Assembly (NCBI GenBank): GCA_027451525.1 | Contig: DAIDJF010000001.1 | Coordinates: 167,186 to 231,185, forward strand | Length of the DNA stretch: 64,000 nt | Source: Ktedonobacterales bacterium | Lineage (GTDB): Bacteria; Chloroflexota; Ktedonobacteria; Ktedonobacterales; Ktedonobacteraceae | Direction: 5' to 3' | Shown here: positions 52,108-60,735 of the stretch, in pieces | Position numbering within the stretch: the first letter of the stretch is position 1 | Layout of the letters: the number at the start of each line of letters is the position of its first letter | Position numbers and translations under genes: made by a program | The notes under the pieces: model-generated | Told to the model about the DNA's origin: nothing | What the model saw: only the letters and a program-made list of their open reading frames with translations | Databases searched by the model: none

Positions 52108-53064
52108 TTACGAGTGATGGGACGCTGTCTCTGTCTGGCGCATTGAGTGACCTGAAGTAACAGGCTCTCCGTGCGCTAAATCATTGAGTAGTTGCTGGCG
52201 CGCGCTTGCCAGTTTGGGTAACGAAATTTCGGTATTGAAACCCATGGCCTCGACATAAGCAGTAAGAGCTTCTAACGAAAGGTTGCCTGGCGCACCAGGA
52301 GCATAAGGGCAACCGCCCAGTCCGCCAACGGCGGCATCAAAACTGGTCACACCTGCCTGTAACGCCGCGAACACGTTTGCCAGGGCGTAACCACTGCGAT
52401 CATGCAGATGGGCAGCTAGCGGCATATTGGCTGGCAACTCTGTTCGTATCTGTGTGAAGAGGGTGTAAATCTGGCGCGGATTCCCCACGCCGATAGTATC
52501 TGCGAGTGATACCTGATCTACGCCCATTGTCGCATACGCCTGCGCAATGCGTATGACAGCCTCTGGGGCGACTGCACCCTCGAAGGGACAGCCGAAAGCT
52601 GTGGCAATTGCTCCGCGAACCTGTATACCATCCGCTTTTGCGCGCGTGGCTACCTCTGTCAACTGGTGTAGCGAAGCATCGATTGAACGGTTGAGATTGG
52701 CTTTATTATGCGACTCGCTTGCGGAAACAACTAATACTACTTCAGCAATACCTGCTGTATGTGCTCGTTCATAGCCGCGCATATTGGGGATTAACGCGCT
52801 ATACGTTACGCCCGGTACGCGTGGCAGACGCGAGGCCAGCGTATCGGCATCGGCAAGCTGCGGAATCCATTTGGGGTGCATAAAGGATGTTACTTCGATA
52901 TGGCGCACGCCAGACTCGATCAACGCGTTGATGAACGCGAGCTTCTGCTCGGTTGTTACAAATGTATCCGCGTCTTGCAAGCCGTCGCGCGGTGTAACAT
53001 CGACTAGCGTAATCTGCGAGGGCCAAACAGCTGTTGAAGCTTGAAATACGGTTCCCATCTGCAT
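52108..53064 (-). CDS. Hydroxymethylglutaryl-CoA lyase family enzyme
   Basis: A 318-residue TIM-barrel lyase of normal length. Active-site residues are present: Arg-Asp in VTPRDGLQD, HLHDRSGYALANV (metal-binding His pair) and the loop Cys in GGLGGCPYAPGAPGN. HMG-CoA lyase gives acetyl-CoA plus acetoacetate. Position 2 bp after a class III CoA-transferase means the acyl-CoA is probably made on the spot from a free acid; a relative such as 3-hydroxy-3-methylglutarate or a similar tertiary hydroxy acid is implied. RBS AAGGAG. Confidence 0.88.
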   Translation of the reverse strand: MQMGTVFQASTAVWPSQITLVDVTPRDGLQDADTFVTTEQKLAFINALIESGVRHIEVTSFMHPKWIPQLADADTLASRLPRVPGVTYSALIPNMRGYERAHTAGIAEVVLVVSASESHNKANLNRSIDASLHQLTEVATRAKADGIQVRGAIATAFGCPFEGAVAPEAVIRIAQAYATMGVDQVSLADTIGVGNPRQIYTLFTQIRTELPANMPLAAHLHDRSGYALANVFAALQAGVTSFDAAVGGLGGCPYAPGAPGNLSLEALTAYVEAMGFNTEISLPKLASARQQLLNDLAHGEPVTSGHSMRQTETASHHS

Positions 53065-53066
53065 TT

Positions 53067-54344
53067 TTATACTACTCCTTCCCGTTGGAGCCGCTCTAAG
53101 TCCGCCATTGGGAGACCGAGTAGCCCTGTATAAATGTTCTGGTTGTCAGCACCTAATTCGCCTCCGCTATGCGTGATTGTGCCAGGCGTTGCTGTCAAAC
53201 GTGGCACAATGCCGGGCATAGACACAACTCCCTCTGGCATACGCTCATCAGGAATACTGGTAATCATGCCTCGTTCTTTATAGTGAGGGTTTGTGGCGAT
53301 ATCGGCAATGCTCATAACGGGGCCTGCGGGCACTCCTTCACGATCCAGGCTTTTCTGTAACTCATCGAGTGTATGGTGAGCAACCCATGCACCAACTAAC
53401 GCGTCAAGTTCTTGATGATGAGTGATGCGGGCTGTGTTATCAATGAAGCGTGGATCGGTAGCGAGTTGTGGCTGGCCCATTGCCGCTGCCAGACGACGAA
53501 AAACATTTTCGCCGTTGCCGCCAATTGCTAGCCAGTGACCATCTTCTGTCTGGTAGATATTTGAGGGAGCCGCTCGTAACATGCTATTGCCCATGCGCTC
53601 GCGTACAAGTCCCAAATGCATATATTCGGTCAGCATGGCCTCAGTCAGTGCGAAGACTGCTTCGGTGATAGCGACATCAACAACCTGCCCATGCCCGTCA
53701 CGCTCACTGGCTCGTAACGCCAGCATCGCACCGAAGGCCGCTTGCTGTGCGGCCAGCGCGTCACCCAGGCTGACTCCGACACGGACTGGTGGACGATCAG
53801 GATAACCAGTCACGTAGCGTATGCCGCCCATCGACTCGCTTACATTGCCATAACCAGCCCGTTCGCGGTATGGACCAGTTTGTCCAAAGCCAGAGATACG
53901 TACTAGCACGACGCAAGGATTGCACTTGCTCATCTGCTCATAGCCCAAGCCCCAGGCATCCAGACGCCCAGGACGGAAATTCTCGATGACGATGTGTGAG
54001 TGCGCAACCAGTTTGAGGGCGAGAGCCTGCCCTTCTGGATGGTGAAGATCGAGGGTAATCAGGCGTTTATTGCGTGATTGTGCTAGCCACCACGCGGAAA
54101 TAGTTCCTGTTTGGGTAGGAAGCATGGTGCCCCAGGTTCGCAGTTCGTCTCCGCGTTTGGGAGGTTCTACCTTAATGACCTCAGCACCAAAGTCGGCTAG
54201 AATACGTGCGGCCAGAGGAGCGGCAACAAATGAGCCAAGCTCTAATACACGCACTCCTGCTAACGGTGCTGCCCGTTGGGAAGATTGCTCTTTGCTCCAT
54301 CGCAATGAGTCATTAGCTGATGAAGATAGTTGTTCGTTCGCCAT
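53067..54344 (-). CDS. CaiB/BaiF family (class III) CoA-transferase
   Basis: A 425-residue enzyme: GVRVLELGSFVAAPLAARIL, GAEVIKVEPP, NKRLITLDLHHPEG, ENFRPG and ISGFGQTGPY are family blocks, and the Asp in VGVSLGDALAAQQAA corresponds to the catalytic Asp that forms the acyl anhydride. It moves CoA between an acyl-CoA (often succinyl-CoA) and a free acid. With the lyase it forms an activate-then-cleave module. The human succinyl-CoA:HMG transferase belongs to the same family. RBS weak; 87 bp after the IclR gene. Confidence 0.88.
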   Translation of the reverse strand: MANEQLSSSANDSLRWSKEQSSQRAAPLAGVRVLELGSFVAAPLAARILADFGAEVIKVEPPKRGDELRTWGTMLPTQTGTISAWWLAQSRNKRLITLDLHHPEGQALALKLVAHSHIVIENFRPGRLDAWGLGYEQMSKCNPCVVLVRISGFGQTGPYRERAGYGNVSESMGGIRYVTGYPDRPPVRVGVSLGDALAAQQAAFGAMLALRASERDGHGQVVDVAITEAVFALTEAMLTEYMHLGLVRERMGNSMLRAAPSNIYQTEDGHWLAIGGNGENVFRRLAAAMGQPQLATDPRFIDNTARITHHQELDALVGAWVAHHTLDELQKSLDREGVPAGPVMSIADIATNPHYKERGMITSIPDERMPEGVVSMPGIVPRLTATPGTITHSGGELGADNQNIYTGLLGLPMADLERLQREGVV

Positions 54345-54431
54345 TTTGCAGTTCTTTCTGCATGTAAGGATATATCATTAAGCTCAGGATAGGAGAATTA
54401 ACGATCTTGTTATGTACCTGATCCTTTCTGG

Positions 54432-55229
54432 CTATGCTCCCTCGCTGTAGCCTAAATCATGAGATGCGTAGCGTGCTGCTGCGCAGACGAGTGGTACGTA
54501 ACGCTCTTTTTCCATGGTGCCGAGACGAATCGTTGGAACTGCTAGCACGACTGCCGCGCTCACCTGGCCTGCGATATTGAAAATAGGAGCCGCAATTGCT
54601 GAAACATCATGAATGCGTTCTCCTTCACTGACAGCCCAGCCAACAATGCGCACATAATCAAGTTCTGCATGCAATGCCTGTCGATCAAAAGGATTTTCAT
54701 CACTGAAACGTGCCCGACTCATTTTTATAAGTGCGTCACGTTCCTCTGTCGATTGCCATGCCAGCAGGACTTTCCCGCCCGCTCCCATATGCAGGGGAAG
54801 CGATGTGCCGATTTCAGCAATCGGGCGGAGTGTATGTGTACCGACGACATACTCGATAGTGATGCGAACTCCGTCGTGACAGATCTGCAATTCAACATTT
54901 TCGCCTGTTCGTTCCTTCAACCAGCGCAGATGCGAGAGTGCCACACCACGCACATCCATTCCTTCAGATACCAGCGATCCCAGGCGTAACAATGTCAGCC
55001 CTAAACGGAACCGCTGCCCATCTTTCATGAGCAATCCATGCTCACTCATTGCTTGGGCAAGGCGATAGACTGTAGGCAATGAAAGCGTTGTGCGTCGTGC
55101 AATCTCCATTGGAGATAGCGCAACATCACCGTGCTGGAATGCTTGTAGAATTGCCATTGCCTTATCCAGCACGCCGACCTTCGTATCTCGTAGCTCCATG
55201 CCGGTTTCATGGAACTCTATGCCATCCAT
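54432..55229 (-). CDS. IclR-family transcriptional regulator
   Basis: About 265 residues. Winged helix at ~15-75 (KAMAILQAFQ, MEIARRTTLSLPTVYRLAQAM), then the IclR effector domain (LKERTGENVELQ, LPLHMGAGGKVLLAW, VSEGERIHDVSAIAAPIFN). The frame is open to 55319, but a promoter covers 55291-55319, so the start must be downstream; ATG at 55229 is the first available, ATG at 55199 the other option. First gene of the CoA-transferase/lyase/Liv operon; it likely senses the imported acid. Confidence 0.85.
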   Translation of the reverse strand: MDGIEFHETGMELRDTKVGVLDKAMAILQAFQHGDVALSPMEIARRTTLSLPTVYRLAQAMSEHGLLMKDGQRFRLGLTLLRLGSLVSEGMDVRGVALSHLRWLKERTGENVELQICHDGVRITIEYVVGTHTLRPIAEIGTSLPLHMGAGGKVLLAWQSTEERDALIKMSRARFSDENPFDRQALHAELDYVRIVGWAVSEGERIHDVSAIAAPIFNIAGQVSAAVVLAVPTIRLGTMEKERYVPLVCAAARYASHDLGYSEGA

Positions 55230-55243
55230 ACGTTCTTTGTTGT

Positions 55244-55278
55244 TTCCAATATGTGGAATCCTATCTAAAATGTGGAAT
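55244..55278. promoter_or_regulatory. Probable IclR operator
   Basis: The direct repeat ATGTGGAAT occurs at 55251-55259 and 55270-55278 (19-bp period); the first also forms the palindrome TTCCA-ATATG-TGGAA at 55244-55258. It lies about +6 to +40 relative to the predicted start site, suited to roadblock repression. Confidence 0.55.
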
Positions 55279-55290
55279 GCTGATAGACAA

Positions 55291-55319
55291 AGTATAATCT
55301 CCAGGTTACGCTTTGTCAA
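55291..55319 (-). promoter_or_regulatory. Consensus promoter of the IclR operon
   Basis: TTGACA (55314-55319), 17-bp spacer, TATACT (55291-55296) on the minus strand. The -35 box overlaps the last codons of the upstream MFS gene (stop at 55316). Confidence 0.8.
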
Positions 55320-56827
55320 TGGTTGACGGGTTGCTCCCGTAACTCCTCGTTGTTAGGAACTAGCAAGGGCATGATGTTCGTCACATATCTGCGTCGCGGT
55401 ACAAAGTACATGATTACCAGCGCGCAGATAGCCAACGTAATCATAACAATGAAACTGTCGTGCATTGCCTGCAATGTACTCTGGCGCAGGAGCGTATTTC
55501 CTGTCAGATGTTGTGCTGTCAGCTTTGTGACATAGTATTGACTTCGTCCCTGGACGAAGCTCGAAAGCACGGCAACACCTAGAGGAGCCGCAACTGCCCT
55601 GAGCACGGTAACAAGTGTTGAACCATGAGCAACCTCTTTAGCAGCATCTTTTTCAATCCGTGACATAGCGGAAACTGGAATCTGCCCCGTCAGTCCGGTA
55701 GAACAACCGAGAAGGAATAGGATGCCGATAATAAGCCAGAGAGGCGTGTTGAGCGTCAGAAGGAGCATGAGCGAGATTGCCCCTGTCAGGATGATCAATC
55801 CGGTCAATGCAATCGGTTGGGGACCAAGTTTGTCGGAAAATCTGCCCGCTAGTGGCAGGAGCAGCAGCGTCGCGATTGCCTGGACGCCCTGAATCATTCC
55901 TGCCTGAAAAGCCGTTTCCTGGTGCAAGGTTTGCAGATAGATGGAAATGAGAAAGAGCAGGCCAAACCAGATAAAGCTATAGATGACAAGTGTAATGTTA
56001 CTGAATGCAAATGTGCGTTGTTCAAAGATCCGTAGGTCCAGCAATGGCTCCTGTCCTTTGCGTGCTTTACGTAGCTCGATGACGACAAAGGCACATAAGA
56101 TGATGATACTGCCGCAGAACAAAAAAACGTTGCTTATGACGTTGTCGCCACTTGCTATCGAGGAGACTGCATAGACCAGCATTGCGCTACCTGTTGCGGC
56201 AGTCACGAAGCCAGCGAGATCGAAATGGAGTCCTTTTTGGCCCGGCGTGTGCTTGAGCAGTTTCTGCGCAACCGCAACGGCGATAATGCCAATTGGCACA
56301 TTAATAAAGAAGGCCCACTGCCAGCCGAGCGTCGAGACTAGATAGCCTCCCAGTACTGGTCCCATAACGGGGGCAACCATTAGGGCAAGTCCCATCACGC
56401 TTGATGCTGTTCCCCGCTCTTCTGGGGCGAATGCCTGATATTGCAGCGTCATGACCAGTGGGAGTAAAATTCCGCCACCGATGCCTTGTATGAAGCGGAA
56501 AATGATCAAAGACGGCAAATTCCAGGCGAAACCACACAGCAACGAGCCAAGTAGAAAGGCACTTAGCGTCCACACATACGTGCGTTTACCACCAAAGCGT
56601 GCGGTCAAATACGGAGCGGTAGGAATGACAGCTGCCTGCGTGAGCATGTAGATAGTAACGACCCATTGCACATCATGGAGATTGGCGTGAAATGCATGCT
56701 GCATTTGCGGTATGGTGACGTTTACGATGGTGGCGTCCATGAGACTCATAAGCATGCCGAGCGTGACGGCAATCGTGACCCACCATTTGTAGGCGAGCCG
56801 CGTGGTGACACGAGAGATAAAATTCAT
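55316..56827 (-). CDS. MFS drug exporter, DHA2 (14-helix, EmrB/QacA) type
   Basis: A 503-residue transporter with about 14 hydrophobic helices. SLMDATIVNVTIPQM (motif D1), ARFGGKRTYVW (motif A), RFIQGIGGGILLPL (motif B) and MGPVLGGYLVS (antiporter motif C) are present. It should export lipophilic compounds in exchange for protons. It is divergent from a LacI regulator with twin palindromic operators between them, so induction by the exported compound or a sugar-like ligand is likely. Confidence 0.9.
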   Translation of the reverse strand: MNFISRVTTRLAYKWWVTIAVTLGMLMSLMDATIVNVTIPQMQHAFHANLHDVQWVVTIYMLTQAAVIPTAPYLTARFGGKRTYVWTLSAFLLGSLLCGFAWNLPSLIIFRFIQGIGGGILLPLVMTLQYQAFAPEERGTASSVMGLALMVAPVMGPVLGGYLVSTLGWQWAFFINVPIGIIAVAVAQKLLKHTPGQKGLHFDLAGFVTAATGSAMLVYAVSSIASGDNVISNVFLFCGSIIILCAFVVIELRKARKGQEPLLDLRIFEQRTFAFSNITLVIYSFIWFGLLFLISIYLQTLHQETAFQAGMIQGVQAIATLLLLPLAGRFSDKLGPQPIALTGLIILTGAISLMLLLTLNTPLWLIIGILFLLGCSTGLTGQIPVSAMSRIEKDAAKEVAHGSTLVTVLRAVAAPLGVAVLSSFVQGRSQYYVTKLTAQHLTGNTLLRQSTLQAMHDSFIVMITLAICALVIMYFVPRRRYVTNIMPLLVPNNEELREQPVNH

Positions 56828-56862
56828 GACTATTCACTTTCTGGTACTGCATGGTTGGTTGA

Positions 56863-56876
56863 CTTACACGTGTAAG
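56863..56876. promoter_or_regulatory. LacI-type operator, copy 1
   Basis: Perfect palindrome CTTACACGTGTAAG, 36 bp before the MFS start; part of an 18-bp sequence identical to copy 2, 41 bp away. Confidence 0.75.
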
Positions 56877-56899
56877 CAATATGTTATGATGTCTTTTTA

Positions 56900-56929
56900 T
56901 TGACTTACACGTGTAAGTTACACTATACT
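56900..56929 (+). promoter_or_regulatory. Promoter of the LacI-family gene
   Basis: TTGACT (56900-56905), 18-bp spacer containing operator copy 2, TATACT (56924-56929). Confidence 0.7.
56904..56917. promoter_or_regulatory. LacI-type operator, copy 2
   Basis: Perfect palindrome CTTACACGTGTAAG inside the promoter spacer of the LacI gene, so binding there should repress the regulator itself. The 41-bp distance (four helical turns) from copy 1 would allow looping on one face. Confidence 0.75.
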
Positions 56930-56971
56930 ATTGAGAAAAGCTAATGTCAAGAGAAGTGGAGTGTACTACAA

Positions 56972-57946
56972 ATGGGAACAGAACAACGGCGCGTTACGAG
57001 CGAAGATGTTGCGCGGGCCAGTGGTGTTTCGCGTGCGACAGTGAGTTATGTTCTCAATAATGATAGTCGTCAAAGCATTCCTCCGCAGACACGAGAGAAG
57101 GTACTCAAGGCGGCGCAAGAGTTGGGCTATCATCCATTTACGCCTGCACGTATTCTGCGGGCGGGTCATAGTCGTATGGTGCTGGTAGTGTTGCAGTTTG
57201 AGCAGGTTGATCCGCGTTTGGCCGATGATTTGAAAGAGTTGGAGGCGCGTTTAGCAGCGCACGGTTTTACGTTGATCTGGCATGTTGGCTTGCACGCAAG
57301 CTCTGAGCAAATGCATCCATCCGCTAATTTAACGCCAGAGGTGATTATTTCGTATGTTGACGAGCATGATCCGCAGATGGCAGCCTTTTTACGGCAATTT
57401 CATGTCCCTATTCTTCCTTTGAATGATGAGACATCTGGGCTGCCAGTAGGAAAAGCGCAGGTCGAATATCTTGTGCAAAGGAACTGGCGACGAATGATTT
57501 TTGCGGCTCCTGAACGGCGCGATGTACAACGTATCGCGCAAGCGCGTTTAGAAGGTGTGCGTCAGGCGTGTGCGGAAGCAGTGTTGGATCCGCCGATAGT
57601 ACAAGTTGTGCCTTTTTCGCGCCCGGCTGCACAAGAAGCTATGCTGAAGCTATGTGCCCAACAATCCGTTCCCTATGCTATCTGTTGCTATAACGACGAA
57701 ATTGCCTTTGCTGTCATAGCGGCCTTGACAGATACAGGGATCGCGGTTCCTCAAGATGTCGCGGTAATAGGTTGTGATGATATTCCGCTTGCCCAGTTCA
57801 GTCATCCTCCATTGACGACGATTCGTTTTGATATCACATCGCGGCTTGATCGTTTTGTCGAAAATATCCTTATCAGTAGCCAGGGAAAGCCAGCAGAACT
57901 AGTGCCTCCCATATCCCTCTCCATTATTCGCCGTGTTTCAGCTTAA
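56972..57946 (+). CDS. LacI-family transcriptional regulator
   Basis: A 324-residue repressor: N-terminal HTH VTSEDVARASGVSRATVSYV, hinge KVLKAAQELGYHPFTPARIL, then a periplasmic-binding-type ligand domain ending with VAVIGCDDIPLAQFSHPPLTTI. The hinge and HTH agree with the two perfect palindromes upstream. The ligand is unknown; sugar or nucleoside is usual, so pairing with a drug-type MFS exporter is uncommon. Confidence 0.92.
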   Translation: MGTEQRRVTSEDVARASGVSRATVSYVLNNDSRQSIPPQTREKVLKAAQELGYHPFTPARILRAGHSRMVLVVLQFEQVDPRLADDLKELEARLAAHGFTLIWHVGLHASSEQMHPSANLTPEVIISYVDEHDPQMAAFLRQFHVPILPLNDETSGLPVGKAQVEYLVQRNWRRMIFAAPERRDVQRIAQARLEGVRQACAEAVLDPPIVQVVPFSRPAAQEAMLKLCAQQSVPYAICCYNDEIAFAVIAALTDTGIAVPQDVAVIGCDDIPLAQFSHPPLTTIRFDITSRLDRFVENILISSQGKPAELVPPISLSIIRRVSA

Positions 57947-58077
57947 GTATTTTATAACGTTCTGCGTTTCATATGTTATTTCACCTGTTATGACAGAGAG
58001 ATGCGAAAAATTATATGAAGCCATAGAGCACGCCTGTTGCTGTTCTGTGATACAATCTGTATAAAAATTGTAAGTTG

Positions 58078-58086
58078 TGCTATAAT
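58078..58086 (+). promoter_or_regulatory. Extended -10 promoter of the histidine kinase gene
   Basis: TGC-TATAAT, 91 bp before the start codon; no consensus -35. The intervening leader is AT-rich with no recognisable structure. Confidence 0.5.
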
Positions 58087-58176
58087 AATCCTTAGAAAAG
58101 GTTAGATAATATGTTATTGTTGAGCTGTGCTGATATATAAAAAATTATGAAATACCTTTAAAAAGGGACAAGTGGG

Positions 58177-60561
58177 ATGAAGAATAAAATGCTGCATTTT
58201 CAATGTAAGAATGGTTGTGTTAATGGGTTTTTAAAAGAGGATACGCAGCGTTTTTGCGCGTTGATCGAGCATAGCTTTGATGCTATTGCTTTGTTTGATC
58301 AGGACGGTAAATTTCTTTGTGTGAGTCCAGCGGTCCAACGATTTTTAGGGTATATGCCCGAAGAGTTAGTGGGTCATACTATTGGTGGTCTGGTACTTCC
58401 TGAGCAACAAGTTGGTGTTATCAAACAATTTGAAACTGTAGTGGCGACAGCGGATTCTACATTAACCATTGAATATCAATGTTTTCGTAAAGATGGTACC
58501 GTTTGTTGGATAGAGAATACGCTGACGAACAAATTACTTGATTCCGATATAGGAGCGATTGTGTCTAATTTTCGTGCTATTACAGAGCGTAAACCAATAG
58601 AAGCACTATTAAAAGGCGAAAAGCGAGCTTTTGAACTCATGACACAGGGGGCATCGCTTACGCAAGTATTGGATGTACTAGCACGTTTTGCCGAAGAGTA
58701 TTCAACTAATAACGTGCTGGCATCGGTTCTGTTATTGGATGAAGATGGCGCGCACTTACGGCATGTGGCTGCGCCTTCCCTGCCACCCAGTTATACGCAG
58801 GCAATTGATGGGGCTGCTATTGGCCCTGTAGCTGGCTCTTGTGGTACAGCAGCCTATCGCAATGAAGCGGTATATGTTTTTGATATTGCTACTGATCCAC
58901 TATGGGCTAACTACGCGGAATTGGCTTTGAAGCATGGATTGCGTGCTTGTTGGTCAACGCCTATCCGTGATCCTAAAGGTCGGGTCCTGGGTACATTTGC
59001 GCTCTATTATCGCACTCCTCACAATCCCTGTTTGCTGGATCATCAGCTTATCGAATTAGTTACGCATGTGGCTGCGATTGCCATTGAACAAAAGCGAGCA
59101 GAAGAGGCATTCAAACGCAATGAGGAGCAACTGCATGTCATTTTTACGCACGTAGCGAGTGGAATTGCCTTTACCACGGCACATGGGCATGTACTACAAG
59201 TAAATCCTGCCTATTGTACTATTACAGGGTATAATAGAGAAGAACTGGCCCAGCAAAATCTGCTCCACATCATCCATCCTGATGATGTGCCGTTCATGGA
59301 AGCGCGTATGCATGCATTAACAGAGGGTATTATTCCGGCTTTCACTATGGAGAATCGCTATCTTCGTAAAGACAGAGAAATTGTCTGGATACGCAGCAAT
59401 ATCTCATCTGTTCGAGATGCTAATAAGAATATATTATATCTAATTTTTCTGGTGGAAGATATTACTGAGCGTAAAAAGAGAGAAGAAGAACATTATCGTC
59501 TGGCTGCGATTGTAGAGTCCTCAACTGATGCGATTATTAGCAAGAGTCTGGATGATAAAATCATTGATTGGAATCAGGCGGCGGAGCGGCTTTTTGGTTA
59601 TAGTGCTGCTGAAGTTATCGGACTATCTGTGCATATTATTACCCCTCCTGAATTTTATCAAGAAGAAGAGGAATTTTTTCAGAAATTACAATCGGGGATT
59701 CATATACAAAATCACGAAACAGAGCGCATCAGAAAAGATGGCAAGAGGGTGAAAATTTCTTTGAGTATTTCACCCATCAAAGATAGTAAGGGGCAGATTA
59801 CTGGTATAGCAAAAATCATGCGTGATATTAGCGAACGAAAAGAGCTTGAAAGAAGAAAAGATGAATTTATTGTAATGGCAAGTCACGAGTTGAAAACGCC
59901 GGTCACGAGTTTGAAGGTCTTGACACAGGTCTTGCAGCGGCGTTGCCAGCAGCGTTGCGAGAGCGATCTGTTCCGTATGGTAACGCGTATGGATGTTCAA
60001 CTGGACAGACTGAACCAATTAATTAATGATTTGCTGGATATCTCTAAAATGCAGACAGGGCAGTTAGAGTATCGGGAAGAGTCATTTGCGTTGGATATAC
60101 AGGTACGCGAGATGGTAGAACAGATACAAGAAATGGTCCCGTCTCATCGTATCACGTTAGAACAACTTGCGCACGCGCAAGTTTTTGGCGATAGAGATCG
60201 CCTCGGACAGGTATTAATGAATTTGCTGACGAATGCTGTCAAATATTCACCACAGGCTGATCAAATCATTGTACGTGTTACGGTAGATACGACGAGGAAA
60301 ACAGTCCGCGTGAGTGTACAAGATTTCGGGTTTGGTATCGCGGAAGATCAGCAAGACAAGATTTTTGAGCGTTTTTATCGCGTGAATGATGTGAAGATAC
60401 AAACATTTCCTGGATTGGGCATGGGGTTGTACATTTCTAACGAGATCATCAAACGTCATCGTGGTCGTCTTTGGGTTGAAAGCAGTGAAGGAGAGGGATC
60501 AACGTTTATTGTTGAATTGCCTCTTTTCGCACAAGAGAAAGCAGGCCCGGAGAGCCATTAG
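58177..60561 (+). CDS. Multi-sensor histidine kinase (PAS-GAF-PAS-PAS)
   Basis: A 794-residue soluble kinase without membrane segments. PAS (about 22-145), GAF (165-305), PAS (315-435), PAS (440-555), HisKA with phosphorylated H570 in MASHELKTPVTSLK, HATPase with NLLTNAVKYSP (N box), DFGFGIAED (G1), FPGLGMGLYISNEI (G2). It senses a cytosolic signal through one or more PAS/GAF ligands; no haem or flavin signature is certain. No response regulator gene lies next to it, so it is an orphan kinase. Confidence 0.92.
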   Translation: MKNKMLHFQCKNGCVNGFLKEDTQRFCALIEHSFDAIALFDQDGKFLCVSPAVQRFLGYMPEELVGHTIGGLVLPEQQVGVIKQFETVVATADSTLTIEYQCFRKDGTVCWIENTLTNKLLDSDIGAIVSNFRAITERKPIEALLKGEKRAFELMTQGASLTQVLDVLARFAEEYSTNNVLASVLLLDEDGAHLRHVAAPSLPPSYTQAIDGAAIGPVAGSCGTAAYRNEAVYVFDIATDPLWANYAELALKHGLRACWSTPIRDPKGRVLGTFALYYRTPHNPCLLDHQLIELVTHVAAIAIEQKRAEEAFKRNEEQLHVIFTHVASGIAFTTAHGHVLQVNPAYCTITGYNREELAQQNLLHIIHPDDVPFMEARMHALTEGIIPAFTMENRYLRKDREIVWIRSNISSVRDANKNILYLIFLVEDITERKKREEEHYRLAAIVESSTDAIISKSLDDKIIDWNQAAERLFGYSAAEVIGLSVHIITPPEFYQEEEEFFQKLQSGIHIQNHETERIRKDGKRVKISLSISPIKDSKGQITGIAKIMRDISERKELERRKDEFIVMASHELKTPVTSLKVLTQVLQRRCQQRCESDLFRMVTRMDVQLDRLNQLINDLLDISKMQTGQLEYREESFALDIQVREMVEQIQEMVPSHRITLEQLAHAQVFGDRDRLGQVLMNLLTNAVKYSPQADQIIVRVTVDTTRKTVRVSVQDFGFGIAEDQQDKIFERFYRVNDVKIQTFPGLGMGLYISNEIIKRHRGRLWVESSEGEGSTFIVELPLFAQEKAGPESH

Positions 60562-60603
60562 AGCGTAGTGGTGATGCAGGCTTAAAAGGAGCTTTAGGTC
60601 AGG

Positions 60604-60699
60604 TCAATCCAGTAGAGAGCAAATGTCGATCATTGCTAGATAGGCGAGACCGTGTTCGATGGCTGGTTTGACTAATGCGAGTGCTTCATCAGCATACAT
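60604..60699 (-). CDS. Candidate 31-residue small ORF downstream of the MFS gene
   Basis: ATG at 60699 with AGGAG about 13 nt upstream encodes 31 residues (MYADEALALVKPAIEHGLAY ...), predicted helical. It begins 37 bp after the stop of the truncated MFS gene on the same strand. No family recognised; could be a small protein or a remnant. Confidence 0.3.
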   Translation of the reverse strand: MYADEALALVKPAIEHGLAYLAMIDICSLLD

Positions 60700-60735
60700 A
60701 TGCTTTCTCTCTCTCCTGATAGGGTTATGCCGACA

